Shown here: one piece after another, positions 9,081-16,493 of the stretch
How the letters are laid out: each line of letters opens with the position of its first letter
Numbering within the stretch: position 1 is the first letter of the stretch
From: Anaerolineales bacterium
GTDB taxonomy: Bacteria; Chloroflexota; Anaerolineae; Anaerolineales; Villigracilaceae
DNA length: 64,000 nucleotides
Direction: 5' to 3'
Assembly: GCA_023382595.1 (NCBI GenBank)
Contig: JAHDWB010000001.1
Location: forward strand, 1,240,001 to 1,304,000
Made by a program: the position numbers and the translations under genes
Notes under the pieces: model-generated
What the model was told of the DNA's origin: nothing
The model's database searches: none
Seen by the model: the letters and a program-made list of their open reading frames with translations, nothing else

Positions 9081-9743
9081 TTAATGCCGCTTTCTCATCA
9101 GGAAATCAGCGATCTCGAAATCGAGTTCTTCGTCAATATCCCAGGCTTCGTCGGCGTCGATCTCGAACATCAGCGGACTGTCACCGATGCGATGTTTTTT
9201 GCGCTCAAGATTTTCGCGTGTGAACATGTAAATACAAGAGTTCTCTTCGTACACAGGCGGCAGGTCTTGCGTCTGGATCAACTCAAGCGGATTGTGATTG
9301 ATGGCGCGTCCATCCTGAAAATACAGGCGGGTTTGTAAACGCGTTACGGAAAACAGTGAATCATATTTCGGATATTCCGCAAGAAAGTCTTTTATTCCGC
9401 GCGAAATGGTTTCAGCTTTTAGCAGTGGATTGGTGGAGTGCGTTTGCAGGTAAAAATCCGCTTGTACCTGCGCAGTGTCGTAGAGCAGGATGTCGTTCAT
9501 GGGGACATCGTCGGCGCGGAGATGTCCGGGGCGTGGAATCAGCTTCACGTCAGGGAAGAGGCGGCGCACGCCGTCCATCACAGGCTCGGAGTCCGTATCC
9601 ACGATGATCGTTTCGATTTCGGGCACGGCATTCAGCGTTTCCAAAATGTGTTGGAAGAGAGGCTTACCCGCGAGCGGGCGGTAGTTTTTCCCCGGCACGC
9701 GCTGGCTGTGGTGGCGCATGGGGACAAGGGCGGCAAGTTTCAT
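9081..9743 (-). CDS. Acylneuraminate/CMP-sugar cytidylyltransferase family protein
   Basis: 220 residues. The N-terminus ALVPMRHHSQRVPGKNYRPL carries the conserved Arg and Lys residues of CMP-NeuAc/CMP-Kdo-type synthetases, followed by IIVDTDSEPV and LQTHSTNPLL, and the C-terminal IDADEAWDIDEELDFEIA motif of the NeuA/PseF group. It should activate a nonulosonic or related acidic sugar with CTP. No NeuB-type synthase is seen in the window, so the sugar is unknown. A TAAAAT hexamer at 9750-9755 lies 6 nt before the ATG and could drive a leaderless transcript; this would make it the first gene of the operon ending at 2786. Confidence 0.85.
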   Translation of the reverse strand: MKLAALVPMRHHSQRVPGKNYRPLAGKPLFQHILETLNAVPEIETIIVDTDSEPVMDGVRRLFPDVKLIPRPGHLRADDVPMNDILLYDTAQVQADFYLQTHSTNPLLKAETISRGIKDFLAEYPKYDSLFSVTRLQTRLYFQDGRAINHNPLELIQTQDLPPVYEENSCIYMFTRENLERKKHRIGDSPLMFEIDADEAWDIDEELDFEIADFLMRKRH

Positions 9744-9776
9744 GCCCCTATTTTATCCCCATACAGGGCATTTGTC

Positions 9777-10601
9777 TTACAACGCGCGCGACATTTGCCA
9801 TTGAGAAAGCGACTCGCGCACCATGCCGACCTGCTCGAAGATGAAACCCATCTCTTCGGGGTAGATGGGCGAGACGTGCCAGATCTTGTTTGGGAATTTT
9901 GCGAAGAGCGCGCGCAGCAGGACTCCGCTCAAGCCTGCTCCGCGTGAGCGAGCCTTGACCAACACCGACGAGATCGCCACGTCGGTTGCGTCGGGATTGC
10001 TGATGAGGCAGTACGCGTCGTTGAGACGGAAGGCGCGTGATGGCGGCGTGTGCTGTACGATGCTGGTGCCGGAGAGCTGCCACGGCAGGTCTTTGATACC
10101 GTGATAGGTGACCTGCCGCGCAAGATCGCGGATATCGATCTCTTCCAAATTGTGCGCGGACTCGGATTGCGGATGTTCGAGTTTGTATCCCACCAGCCTG
10201 CGGACTTTTGTGAAACCGACTTTCTCATATAACTTCACGCCCGCCGTATTTTGCTCGATGACTTCGAGAACCATTTCCTTTTCGCCGCGCGCTTTTGCTT
10301 CTTCGATGAGTTTCTCCATCGCCCACGTCCCCACGCCGCCGCTGCGGGCATCCGACGTGATGCCCATCGCCGCGAGGCGGCTCGTCCAGCCGCGGCGTGC
10401 GATGAACGCAATGCCGATCTGGTCATCGTCTTTCATTAAGACACGGCTGGCGGTCAGGTCGATGCCATCGCGGCGGATCATGGCGTGAAGCGCCATGTCC
10501 GTGATGTTGACGGGGACAAAGTAACCTTCGAAACTGTGGGTCATCAAATCCGCGAGGATGGGGATGGGGAAGTCAGAGGCGGGGATGAGGGAGATGGTCA
10601 T
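9777..10601 (-). CDS. GNAT family N-acetyltransferase
   Basis: 274 residues. The acetyl-CoA-binding motif A is seen as ITSDARSGGVGTWAMEKLIEEAK in the first half (about 87-109), followed by QNTAGVKLYEKVGF, the usual GNAT beta-bulge and helix. The second half lacks a clear second motif A and may be a degenerate GNAT-like domain. Substrate unknown. A perfect TATAAT (plus-strand 10610-10615) ends 8 nt upstream of the ATG with no Shine-Dalgarno, a likely leaderless start. Confidence 0.8.
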   Translation of the reverse strand: MTISLIPASDFPIPILADLMTHSFEGYFVPVNITDMALHAMIRRDGIDLTASRVLMKDDDQIGIAFIARRGWTSRLAAMGITSDARSGGVGTWAMEKLIEEAKARGEKEMVLEVIEQNTAGVKLYEKVGFTKVRRLVGYKLEHPQSESAHNLEEIDIRDLARQVTYHGIKDLPWQLSGTSIVQHTPPSRAFRLNDAYCLISNPDATDVAISSVLVKARSRGAGLSGVLLRALFAKFPNKIWHVSPIYPEEMGFIFEQVGMVRESLSQWQMSRAL

Positions 10602-10633
10602 TTTTCACCATTATACCGAATTGAAAATAAATA

Positions 10634-13177
10634 CTACTCGCCAATCGTCACTTGAATCACTGCCGTTTCAATAACCTGATCGTTTCGTACAACAACCAAT
10701 TGAACAGCATATAAACCATTGAGTCCGCTCGTGTCCCACTCCGCCAGTAGACCGTTCTCCACGGGCGTGAAATTATCGCTGCCCAACTGAATCCACGTTT
10801 GCGGATTCAAGCCCCTGCCGACCTGCACGCGATAATAGAGAAAGTCATCTCCTGAGGCTGTGCCCATGATGCGCACCACGCCGTTCACATCCGCGAAGAG
10901 TTGCGGGGCGGTGATGTTTGCGTTCGAGTTGAATGATGGCGGTTGGATGGCATCGTACGCGCTGGGCGGCACGGGCAGACCTTCACTCTGCGCCCAAGCG
11001 CGCGCATTTTCGGGGACGATCATATACACGCGATTATCAATTAATTCGGGCGGAGTGAAAACCGTTGCCAGCAGACCTGTTTCACGATTAATGGAAAACT
11101 CGCGGAACAAGGTATCGGCTTGCGTCGGCTCACTGCCTGTCAGAAACACTTCCGTCACCAAATTGGGACATTCTCTCGTTGGCAGTAAGCCCGATGGGTC
11201 GCAGACGGTCATCACCGCCACGCCTTGCGGAAGAGTCCAGCCATCGGGCGGGAGGTTCGCGGAGACGGTTTGCATGAGCGCATTCCACAATGCGGCGGGG
11301 AAGCGGGGAGTTACCCCTCTCGGTCCCCCCTGAAGGGGGGAAGATTCTAAATCGCCGCGAACCCCAGTCCAGGTTACTACTACATGCGAAGGCGTGTACC
11401 CGACCACCCACGCATCACTGCCATCCACCGTCTGCCCGACCTTCACGCCCGCGGGTCTGCCGATCTCCAGCGGGTTTTGCCTGCCCCACGTCTCCCAGCG
11501 CGCGGGTTCGTCGCTGAGCACATGCGTCATCACGTATGCCATCGCGGACGTCACCACCGTCCGCGCCTGCGGCAGTGACCAATCGAGAAGTACGGCACGG
11601 TCCGCCGACTCCACGCGCAGAACGGTCACAGGCGTGAAATCATCGTTCACGTCCCGACCAAAATACACGCCCTGCGCCGCGAATACGCCATACGCACCAG
11701 CGAGGTCGAGCATGGTCACATCTTCATCGAGCACGATTCCAAACGACGACTCCACCTGCCGCACGTTCTCGATTCCCATTTGCGTCTTCAACGTCTCAAC
11801 AGGCACTTGATAATCGTTCGCCAACGCAATCCGCAAGCGGACAGGTCCGTGGAAGATGCCGTCAAAATTTTGGATGTTCGACTCTTGGGGGATGTCCCAC
11901 GTCAGCGAGGCGGGACTCAAGCCGCGGGTGAATCCCGTCAAATAGACGAACGCATCGAGACTTGACCCGGGCTTGTGCGGGCTGACCAGTGGAGTTCCTG
12001 CGCCCCTGATGGTTTCTCCGACGAGCGCCAAGACCTGACCTGTCTTCGGGTCAAGGATCAACGCGCTGGCGGATGAATCTTCGAATGTCACCGCAGGCGG
12101 CAGGGACGGCAGTAAACGCGCCGAGTCGCAGGTGATTTCGGGGTCGGGAGTGCCAGCCAAACGCGCGGCGTAGACTTCCGTTGTGCAAGCGGATTGCGTT
12201 TGCAGGTCGTAATCCAACGTGGTGATGATGTTGATGCCGCCGCGTTCGAGCCGCGCGCGCGGGATGGACGAATCCAATTGGGCGAGGACGAGGTTGACGA
12301 AAGCAGGAGCAATCTGGGGCGGAGTCTGAGGCGATGCTTGAAAGGCGGGAGTCACCAGCAGCGCGGATTCCACTTCGGAGGTGGGAGCGAGTCCGAGGTC
12401 GTTCATCACATACAGCAGTTCGCGCCCGCGTTGAATGGCGACCTGCGGCGCATCCAGCGGGTTGAGCGCGGGAGATTCGCCCACCGCCGCCAGGATCGCG
12501 GACTCGGCGAGGGTGAGTTGGTCGGCGGATTTGCCGAAGTACAACTGCGCGGCGGCTTCGACCCCGTAGGCGCGGACCCCGAAGTCGGCGCTGTTGAGAT
12601 GCCACTCGATGACTTGCGCGCGCCCGAATTGCGCGGTGACCTGTGCGGCGAGAATACGCTCGCGGACGGCGCGGCGGAGGCTGGGCGGTTCGTCGTAGAG
12701 CAGGAGGTCGGAGACGAGTTTTTGCGCGAGCGTGGGGTGTTGGTTCGGATCGGTGATGCCTGCGAGCGTGAAGCCCGCGTGACGGTTGAAGTCCGCGTCG
12801 GCGGCGGCGATGACGGCGTTGACGAGGTGCGCGGGGATGTGCTGCGGGTTCTGGTCGCTGACGGGGATGTAGCGGCGCGGGGTTTCGTTCGGCGCAAAGG
12901 TAGCGAGGACGCGCGTGCCTGTGCGGTCGTAGATGCGCGTGGGCTGTAGGAGCAAGCCGTCGGGCGGGTTGAGCAGGATGGGCAGGGCTTGCGTGGAGGG
13001 CAGGTCGCGGGTGACGTCGGCGTAGGCGAACGCGCCCAGCAAAATGGCGGCGCCGAGCAGGATCGAAAGGATGATCCCCCCGCTGAGGATGAATCCGCGC
13101 GCGCGGTTTTCGCTTTGTTTTTGTCGGTTCAGTCGGCGTTCGCGGCGGGCGCGGAGGACGGGCAGGGTGGAGGGCAT
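10634..13177 (-). CDS. Class A penicillin-binding protein homologue with degraded catalytic motifs (probable pseudoenzyme)
   Basis: 847 residues with the order of PBP1A/1C: basic cytoplasmic tail, one membrane helix (about 28-52), GT51 domain (about 75-260), transpeptidase-like domain (about 365-640), and a C-terminal beta domain. The family resemblance is clear (e.g. YGVEAAAQLYFGKSADQLTL; SDAWVVGYTPSHVVVTWTG). Yet the GT51 EDxxF motif is ADADF, so the first catalytic Glu is Ala126, and the STITQQL motif is replaced. The transpeptidase SxxK reads S405-S-L-D, the SxN position reads D455-Y-Q, and KTG reads K579-V-G. The frame is intact and long, which argues against a decaying pseudogene. A TATACT at 13184-13189 is 6 nt before the ATG. 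It may be a structural or regulatory cell-envelope protein. Confidence 0.82.
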   Translation of the reverse strand: MPSTLPVLRARRERRLNRQKQSENRARGFILSGGIILSILLGAAILLGAFAYADVTRDLPSTQALPILLNPPDGLLLQPTRIYDRTGTRVLATFAPNETPRRYIPVSDQNPQHIPAHLVNAVIAAADADFNRHAGFTLAGITDPNQHPTLAQKLVSDLLLYDEPPSLRRAVRERILAAQVTAQFGRAQVIEWHLNSADFGVRAYGVEAAAQLYFGKSADQLTLAESAILAAVGESPALNPLDAPQVAIQRGRELLYVMNDLGLAPTSEVESALLVTPAFQASPQTPPQIAPAFVNLVLAQLDSSIPRARLERGGINIITTLDYDLQTQSACTTEVYAARLAGTPDPEITCDSARLLPSLPPAVTFEDSSASALILDPKTGQVLALVGETIRGAGTPLVSPHKPGSSLDAFVYLTGFTRGLSPASLTWDIPQESNIQNFDGIFHGPVRLRIALANDYQVPVETLKTQMGIENVRQVESSFGIVLDEDVTMLDLAGAYGVFAAQGVYFGRDVNDDFTPVTVLRVESADRAVLLDWSLPQARTVVTSAMAYVMTHVLSDEPARWETWGRQNPLEIGRPAGVKVGQTVDGSDAWVVGYTPSHVVVTWTGVRGDLESSPLQGGPRGVTPRFPAALWNALMQTVSANLPPDGWTLPQGVAVMTVCDPSGLLPTRECPNLVTEVFLTGSEPTQADTLFREFSINRETGLLATVFTPPELIDNRVYMIVPENARAWAQSEGLPVPPSAYDAIQPPSFNSNANITAPQLFADVNGVVRIMGTASGDDFLYYRVQVGRGLNPQTWIQLGSDNFTPVENGLLAEWDTSGLNGLYAVQLVVVRNDQVIETAVIQVTIGE

Positions 13178-13281
13178 GGGGGAAGTATAAAGTATGAAAT
13201 AGGAAAGAAGAAAGAGGGGGAAGTGAAAAGTGGGAAAGTTTGAAGGTTCGGAAAAATATAAAATGTAATACTTTTTAAGTA

Positions 13282-13310
13282 TTGACTTACATTATACATT
13301 ATAGTAATAT
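13282..13310 (+). promoter_or_regulatory. Consensus promoter of the vapBC pair
   Basis: TTGACT at 13282-13287, a 17 bp spacer, then TAATAT at 13305-13310. The surrounding sequence is a run of TATA-rich near-palindromes, a plausible binding site for the AbrB-type antitoxin. It is followed by an AAGGAG Shine-Dalgarno at 13322-13327 and the ATG at 13337. Confidence 0.75.
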
Positions 13311-13336
13311 TATACACAATGAAGGAGAAAAAATAA

Positions 13337-13567
13337 ATGGAAACTTACGCAACTGTTAAAGGTCAAATTGTCATTCCCGCAACGTTACGGCGGAAATATG
13401 GGATCAAGGACGGCACAAAAATCATCATCACGGACATCGGTGATGCGATTGTATTAAAGCCTGTAACTGAGCAATATCTCAGGAATTTACAGGGTTCTCT
13501 CAAAGGCAAGGGAGGGTTGAAAGTCCTGCTTGAAGAGCGCGCCAAAGACAAGGAAAGGGAAAAATAA
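13337..13567 (+). CDS. vapB: AbrB/MazE-type antitoxin (VapB)
   Basis: 76 residues. Residues 3-45 form the SpoVT/AbrB swapped-hairpin DNA-binding domain (TVKGQIVIPATLRRKYGIKDG, with IIITDIGDAIVLKP after it). The tail is charged and should bind and neutralise the PIN toxin encoded 3 nt downstream. Autoregulation of its own promoter is usual in this family and fits the TATA-rich repeat at 13282-13320. Start chosen for the good Shine-Dalgarno and family N-terminus. Confidence 0.88.
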   Translation: METYATVKGQIVIPATLRRKYGIKDGTKIIITDIGDAIVLKPVTEQYLRNLQGSLKGKGGLKVLLEERAKDKEREK

Positions 13568-13569
13568 TC

Positions 13570-13968
13570 ATGGCATCAAAAGTATTGGACTCGTATGCGC
13601 TAATGGCTTTCTTTCAAGACGAGCCAGGAGCTGACCTTGTAAGGGAATTGATATTAAAAGCAGAAGAAAACAGGGTTAACCTTTTGATCAGCGTAGTTAA
13701 CCTGGGCGAAGTCTGGTATTCCATTGCCCGAACGAATTCCCCTGAAATTGCAGATCAGTACATTGGCGAGATTAAGGGAATGGCGATTGAAATTGTGGAT
13801 ACAGATTGGAATCTCACACGGCAAGCGGCTTTATTCAAGGCAAAAGGAAATATCTCCTATGCTGATTGTTTCGCGGCCGCATTGGCGAAACTGAAAAAGT
13901 CGGAGTTGGTGACAGGGGATAATGAATTCAAACCGCTGGATGGTGAGATCAAGATTCAATGGATATGA
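13570..13968 (+). CDS. vapC: PIN-domain ribonuclease toxin (VapC)
   Basis: 132 residues, the normal PIN length. The four acidic metal-binding positions are present: Asp7 in KVLDSYA, Glu44 in NLGEVWY, Asp in ISYADCFAAAL, and Asp in LVTGDNEF. VapC enzymes cleave specific RNAs (often tRNA) and are held by VapB. It lies 3 nt downstream of vapB. The G+C content begins to drop here, marking the left end of the AT-rich accessory island. Confidence 0.88.
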   Translation: MASKVLDSYALMAFFQDEPGADLVRELILKAEENRVNLLISVVNLGEVWYSIARTNSPEIADQYIGEIKGMAIEIVDTDWNLTRQAALFKAKGNISYADCFAAALAKLKKSELVTGDNEFKPLDGEIKIQWI

Positions 13969-13986
13969 TGTAAGGAGTATGTCAAA

Positions 13987-14601
13987 ATGAAAGAGACCGA
14001 GGATCTCAGTCAAGCAAAAATGGTTTTATTGGCAATATACAGGGTATCTAAATCTTCAGGAAATCGAATACCTTTTGAAGAATTAGTTATTCAAGCATGG
14101 AAGGATTTTCCAGATCAGTTTAGTTTACGCAATCATCCAGAATATCCAGATTCGTATAAAATTTACAATAGAATATACACTACACTTATAACTGAAAGAT
14201 GGCTTGTTTCTCTAAAAAAACAGGTATACAGACTCTCTGACAAGGGGCTAGAATTAGCAAAGCAAATAGAGTCGCGTGATGTAACAAATAATAAAGAAGA
14301 AGAAATTTACAATACAGTCAAATTCACTAGAGATGAAGAAGATTTTTTCCAACACGCAATTCGATCAAGGGCATTAATAACTTGGAAACAAAAAAACAGT
14401 GAAAAAATAATAGATTATGACGCAAGAACATTCTTTCAATTTAGTACTGGCACACCTATTAGGGAAAGAAAAAGAAAAGTTGAAAATGCAGGGGATGCAA
14501 TAGAAAAAGCTCTTGTACTAGGCATAGCTGATGCGCAAGAATTAAATGAATTATTTCAATTCTTGACGAAAAAGTTTTCCACATTGTTCAAAGAGAGTTA
14601 A
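13987..14601 (+). CDS. Winged-helix-like protein of the GHKL/HARE cassette, function unknown
   Basis: 204 residues, AT-rich codon use. Residues 8-95 look like a winged helix: an N-terminal helix (KMVLLAIYRVSK), a second helix (PFEELVIQAWKDF), a recognition-type helix (YNRIYTTLITERW) and a wing ending in VYRLSDKGLELAK. The C-terminal half is helical and charged with a FTRDEEDFFQHAIRS stretch. I cannot name a family. It begins 18 nt after vapC and ends 3 nt before the GHKL ATPase gene, so it is probably the first gene of the cassette and may be its DNA-binding specificity or sensor subunit. It could also be read through from the vapBC promoter. Confidence 0.65.
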   Translation: MKETEDLSQAKMVLLAIYRVSKSSGNRIPFEELVIQAWKDFPDQFSLRNHPEYPDSYKIYNRIYTTLITERWLVSLKKQVYRLSDKGLELAKQIESRDVTNNKEEEIYNTVKFTRDEEDFFQHAIRSRALITWKQKNSEKIIDYDARTFFQFSTGTPIRERKRKVENAGDAIEKALVLGIADAQELNELFQFLTKKFSTLFKES

Positions 14602-14604
14602 CCT

Positions 14605-16476
14605 ATGCAAAGCAGAAACAGTCGCGCAATTGAAACAAAAATTCACCCAGATTTTCTTGACACTATTGGTAAATCTTTCAAATTCAAACATGGTAAAGGT
14701 GTTGCTGAATGGTTAAAAAATTCACTTGACCAATACTTACGGCTACTAAAAACCAAAGATGAATTTCGCACAGGCAATTGGCCCGTATTTCTAAATCTAA
14801 TTGATGGGAATGGGCAATCCAAAGGGCCAAATTTAGCGGTTATTGATTTTGGAGGAACCACCAAGCATGAGATTGATAAATTCTTCTTATACTGGGGAGA
14901 TACATCAGCCGCAACACATGGAAGAACAATCAAAGAAGTTGCATTAACGGGAGGCCATGGAAATGGCGGGAAGTTTTATATGCGCGAAATGTGGCGTGAG
15001 GGGGCGCGTTTCTTGACATGGAAAAAAGGAAAAGCTACAAGCTTAATTGTTCAAAAAATGGAAAACGGCGAAACCGGCTTTTTCGAAATGGAAGATAAAG
15101 ATATAAGTTGGCAAAGCGCATTAAACACAGCACTTTCTGCGTCAGAGAATCTCGGCGGGATTAATGAAATAGTTGAATATCTTAAAAAAAATCTTGCTGA
15201 TATTTATTCTGACCTCGAAAACCAGAAAAGGGGTTTTTCTGTAATTGTGGGGCGCAGAGCTATTCAAACGATGTCCTCCAATGATGTGGTTGTAGGAGGA
15301 AAATGGAAACATCAGCAACTAATTGATGAGATTTGCGATGCACAACAAGCAAGAAGACCAATCAGAGAATTAAATATTACCGTTTTTGTGAACGGGCAAG
15401 TAAAAATTGACCGCCTAACCCCATACTCTATTGAAGAAGATGAGAATTGGCCAAATGAAACACATGTAGTTCCCGGGTCTATAGTATCTACGTTAAAACC
15501 AAACTTATCAGAAGCAGGCCAACTAATTATTTATAAATCAGCAAATCAATTAACTGGGCGATTAAAAGATTTAAATTCGCTATTTATTTCTGATGGAAGA
15601 GGTAACCCAATAGCATCATATCCAATCCACGAATTATCGTTTCCTGGATATTCCTCTCTTATCAGTTTTTTTCATGGAGAGATTCAATTAAATTTCCCCG
15701 AAATCTCACAAATAGTTACGAATGACAGAGAACGTCTGGTTGATGCTCCTGCAACTCAACTGATACTTAAATTTGTTACAGAGAAAATTTGGGAACGAAT
15801 TCAAGCTGTCGAAAAAGCCACACGTGAAAATAAAATCAAAGAAGATCTTGAGCAAGCAGCAAAACTTAATGAAACTTTAAACAAACATGCTCAACGTTTC
15901 CTTCAACAAGTTCAAGCTGAAATATTGGTTGACTATGTGTCCAATGAGTCTGGCGGCGGTTTGGGTAGTGGAGGCTCAGGTGAAGGAGGAATTGCTTCTG
16001 GCTCTGGCGGAGCAGGAAAGCGAAAAAGTGGCAGAGGAGGTGGGAAAGGTCAAGGAGGAGATATTGAGATACCGGGCGAAATAAAACGCATTCGACGTTC
16101 GAGATACCCACAAATGTTGTTAAGCGGACGAGACACAGACCCTTCTAGAGACGACGGAGAAACCAAGAATTTAACAGATCGTCATCCTCCTTTACATCAA
16201 GATGATATTGACAGGGTATGTAATATCTGGTGGCTTAATACAACACATCCCTATGCAGCAAAAGCTCTCAAAAAATCTGGTGGACCTAAAGGTTTAGCAT
16301 TTAAGAGCCACCACCTTTCTATGTTTCGCGATATGGTACAAAGAGAAGCATTACGAATATTACAAAGAAGAGAAGCCGAGTTGCCATTAGACAGAATTGA
16401 GAATGAACTAGATGAGATTTCAAACAGATTCTTAGCAGAATTACCGATAGATTTAGTTGAAAGTTTACTAGAATAA
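14605..16476 (+). CDS. GHKL-family (MORC/MutL/Hsp90-like) ATPase
   Basis: 623 residues. The Bergerat ATP-binding motifs are in order: motif I E35-xx-KNSLD42 in VAEWLKNSLDQYL, motif II D81-F-G-G84 in LAVIDFGGTTKHEID, motif III GGHGNGG (116-122). A second alpha/beta segment to about residue 410 would be the transducer (S5-like) domain. Residues about 447-485 are an almost pure Gly/Ser/Lys linker. A C-terminal 135-residue helical domain (HPPLHQDDIDRVCNIWW) follows; no nuclease motif was recognised. Such ATPases act as ATP-gated clamps; MORC-like members occur in bacterial conflict systems. AT-rich, spaced 3 nt from the upstream gene and 17 nt from the next. Confidence 0.8.
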   Translation: MQSRNSRAIETKIHPDFLDTIGKSFKFKHGKGVAEWLKNSLDQYLRLLKTKDEFRTGNWPVFLNLIDGNGQSKGPNLAVIDFGGTTKHEIDKFFLYWGDTSAATHGRTIKEVALTGGHGNGGKFYMREMWREGARFLTWKKGKATSLIVQKMENGETGFFEMEDKDISWQSALNTALSASENLGGINEIVEYLKKNLADIYSDLENQKRGFSVIVGRRAIQTMSSNDVVVGGKWKHQQLIDEICDAQQARRPIRELNITVFVNGQVKIDRLTPYSIEEDENWPNETHVVPGSIVSTLKPNLSEAGQLIIYKSANQLTGRLKDLNSLFISDGRGNPIASYPIHELSFPGYSSLISFFHGEIQLNFPEISQIVTNDRERLVDAPATQLILKFVTEKIWERIQAVEKATRENKIKEDLEQAAKLNETLNKHAQRFLQQVQAEILVDYVSNESGGGLGSGGSGEGGIASGSGGAGKRKSGRGGGKGQGGDIEIPGEIKRIRRSRYPQMLLSGRDTDPSRDDGETKNLTDRHPPLHQDDIDRVCNIWWLNTTHPYAAKALKKSGGPKGLAFKSHHLSMFRDMVQREALRILQRREAELPLDRIENELDEISNRFLAELPIDLVESLLE

Positions 16477-16493
16477 GTTATAGTTAATTGGTT

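Noticed and set aside
12194-12949. A long plus-strand open frame opposite the pseudo-PBP
   Set aside because: Arg/Gly/Asp-rich translation typical of GC-rich antisense frames; the opposite strand has clear GT51 and transpeptidase homology.
13321-13968. vapBC as an integral part of the adjacent three-gene cassette
   Set aside because: It has its own consensus promoter and complete toxin-antitoxin features, and is GC-richer at its start; close linkage alone does not show joint function.
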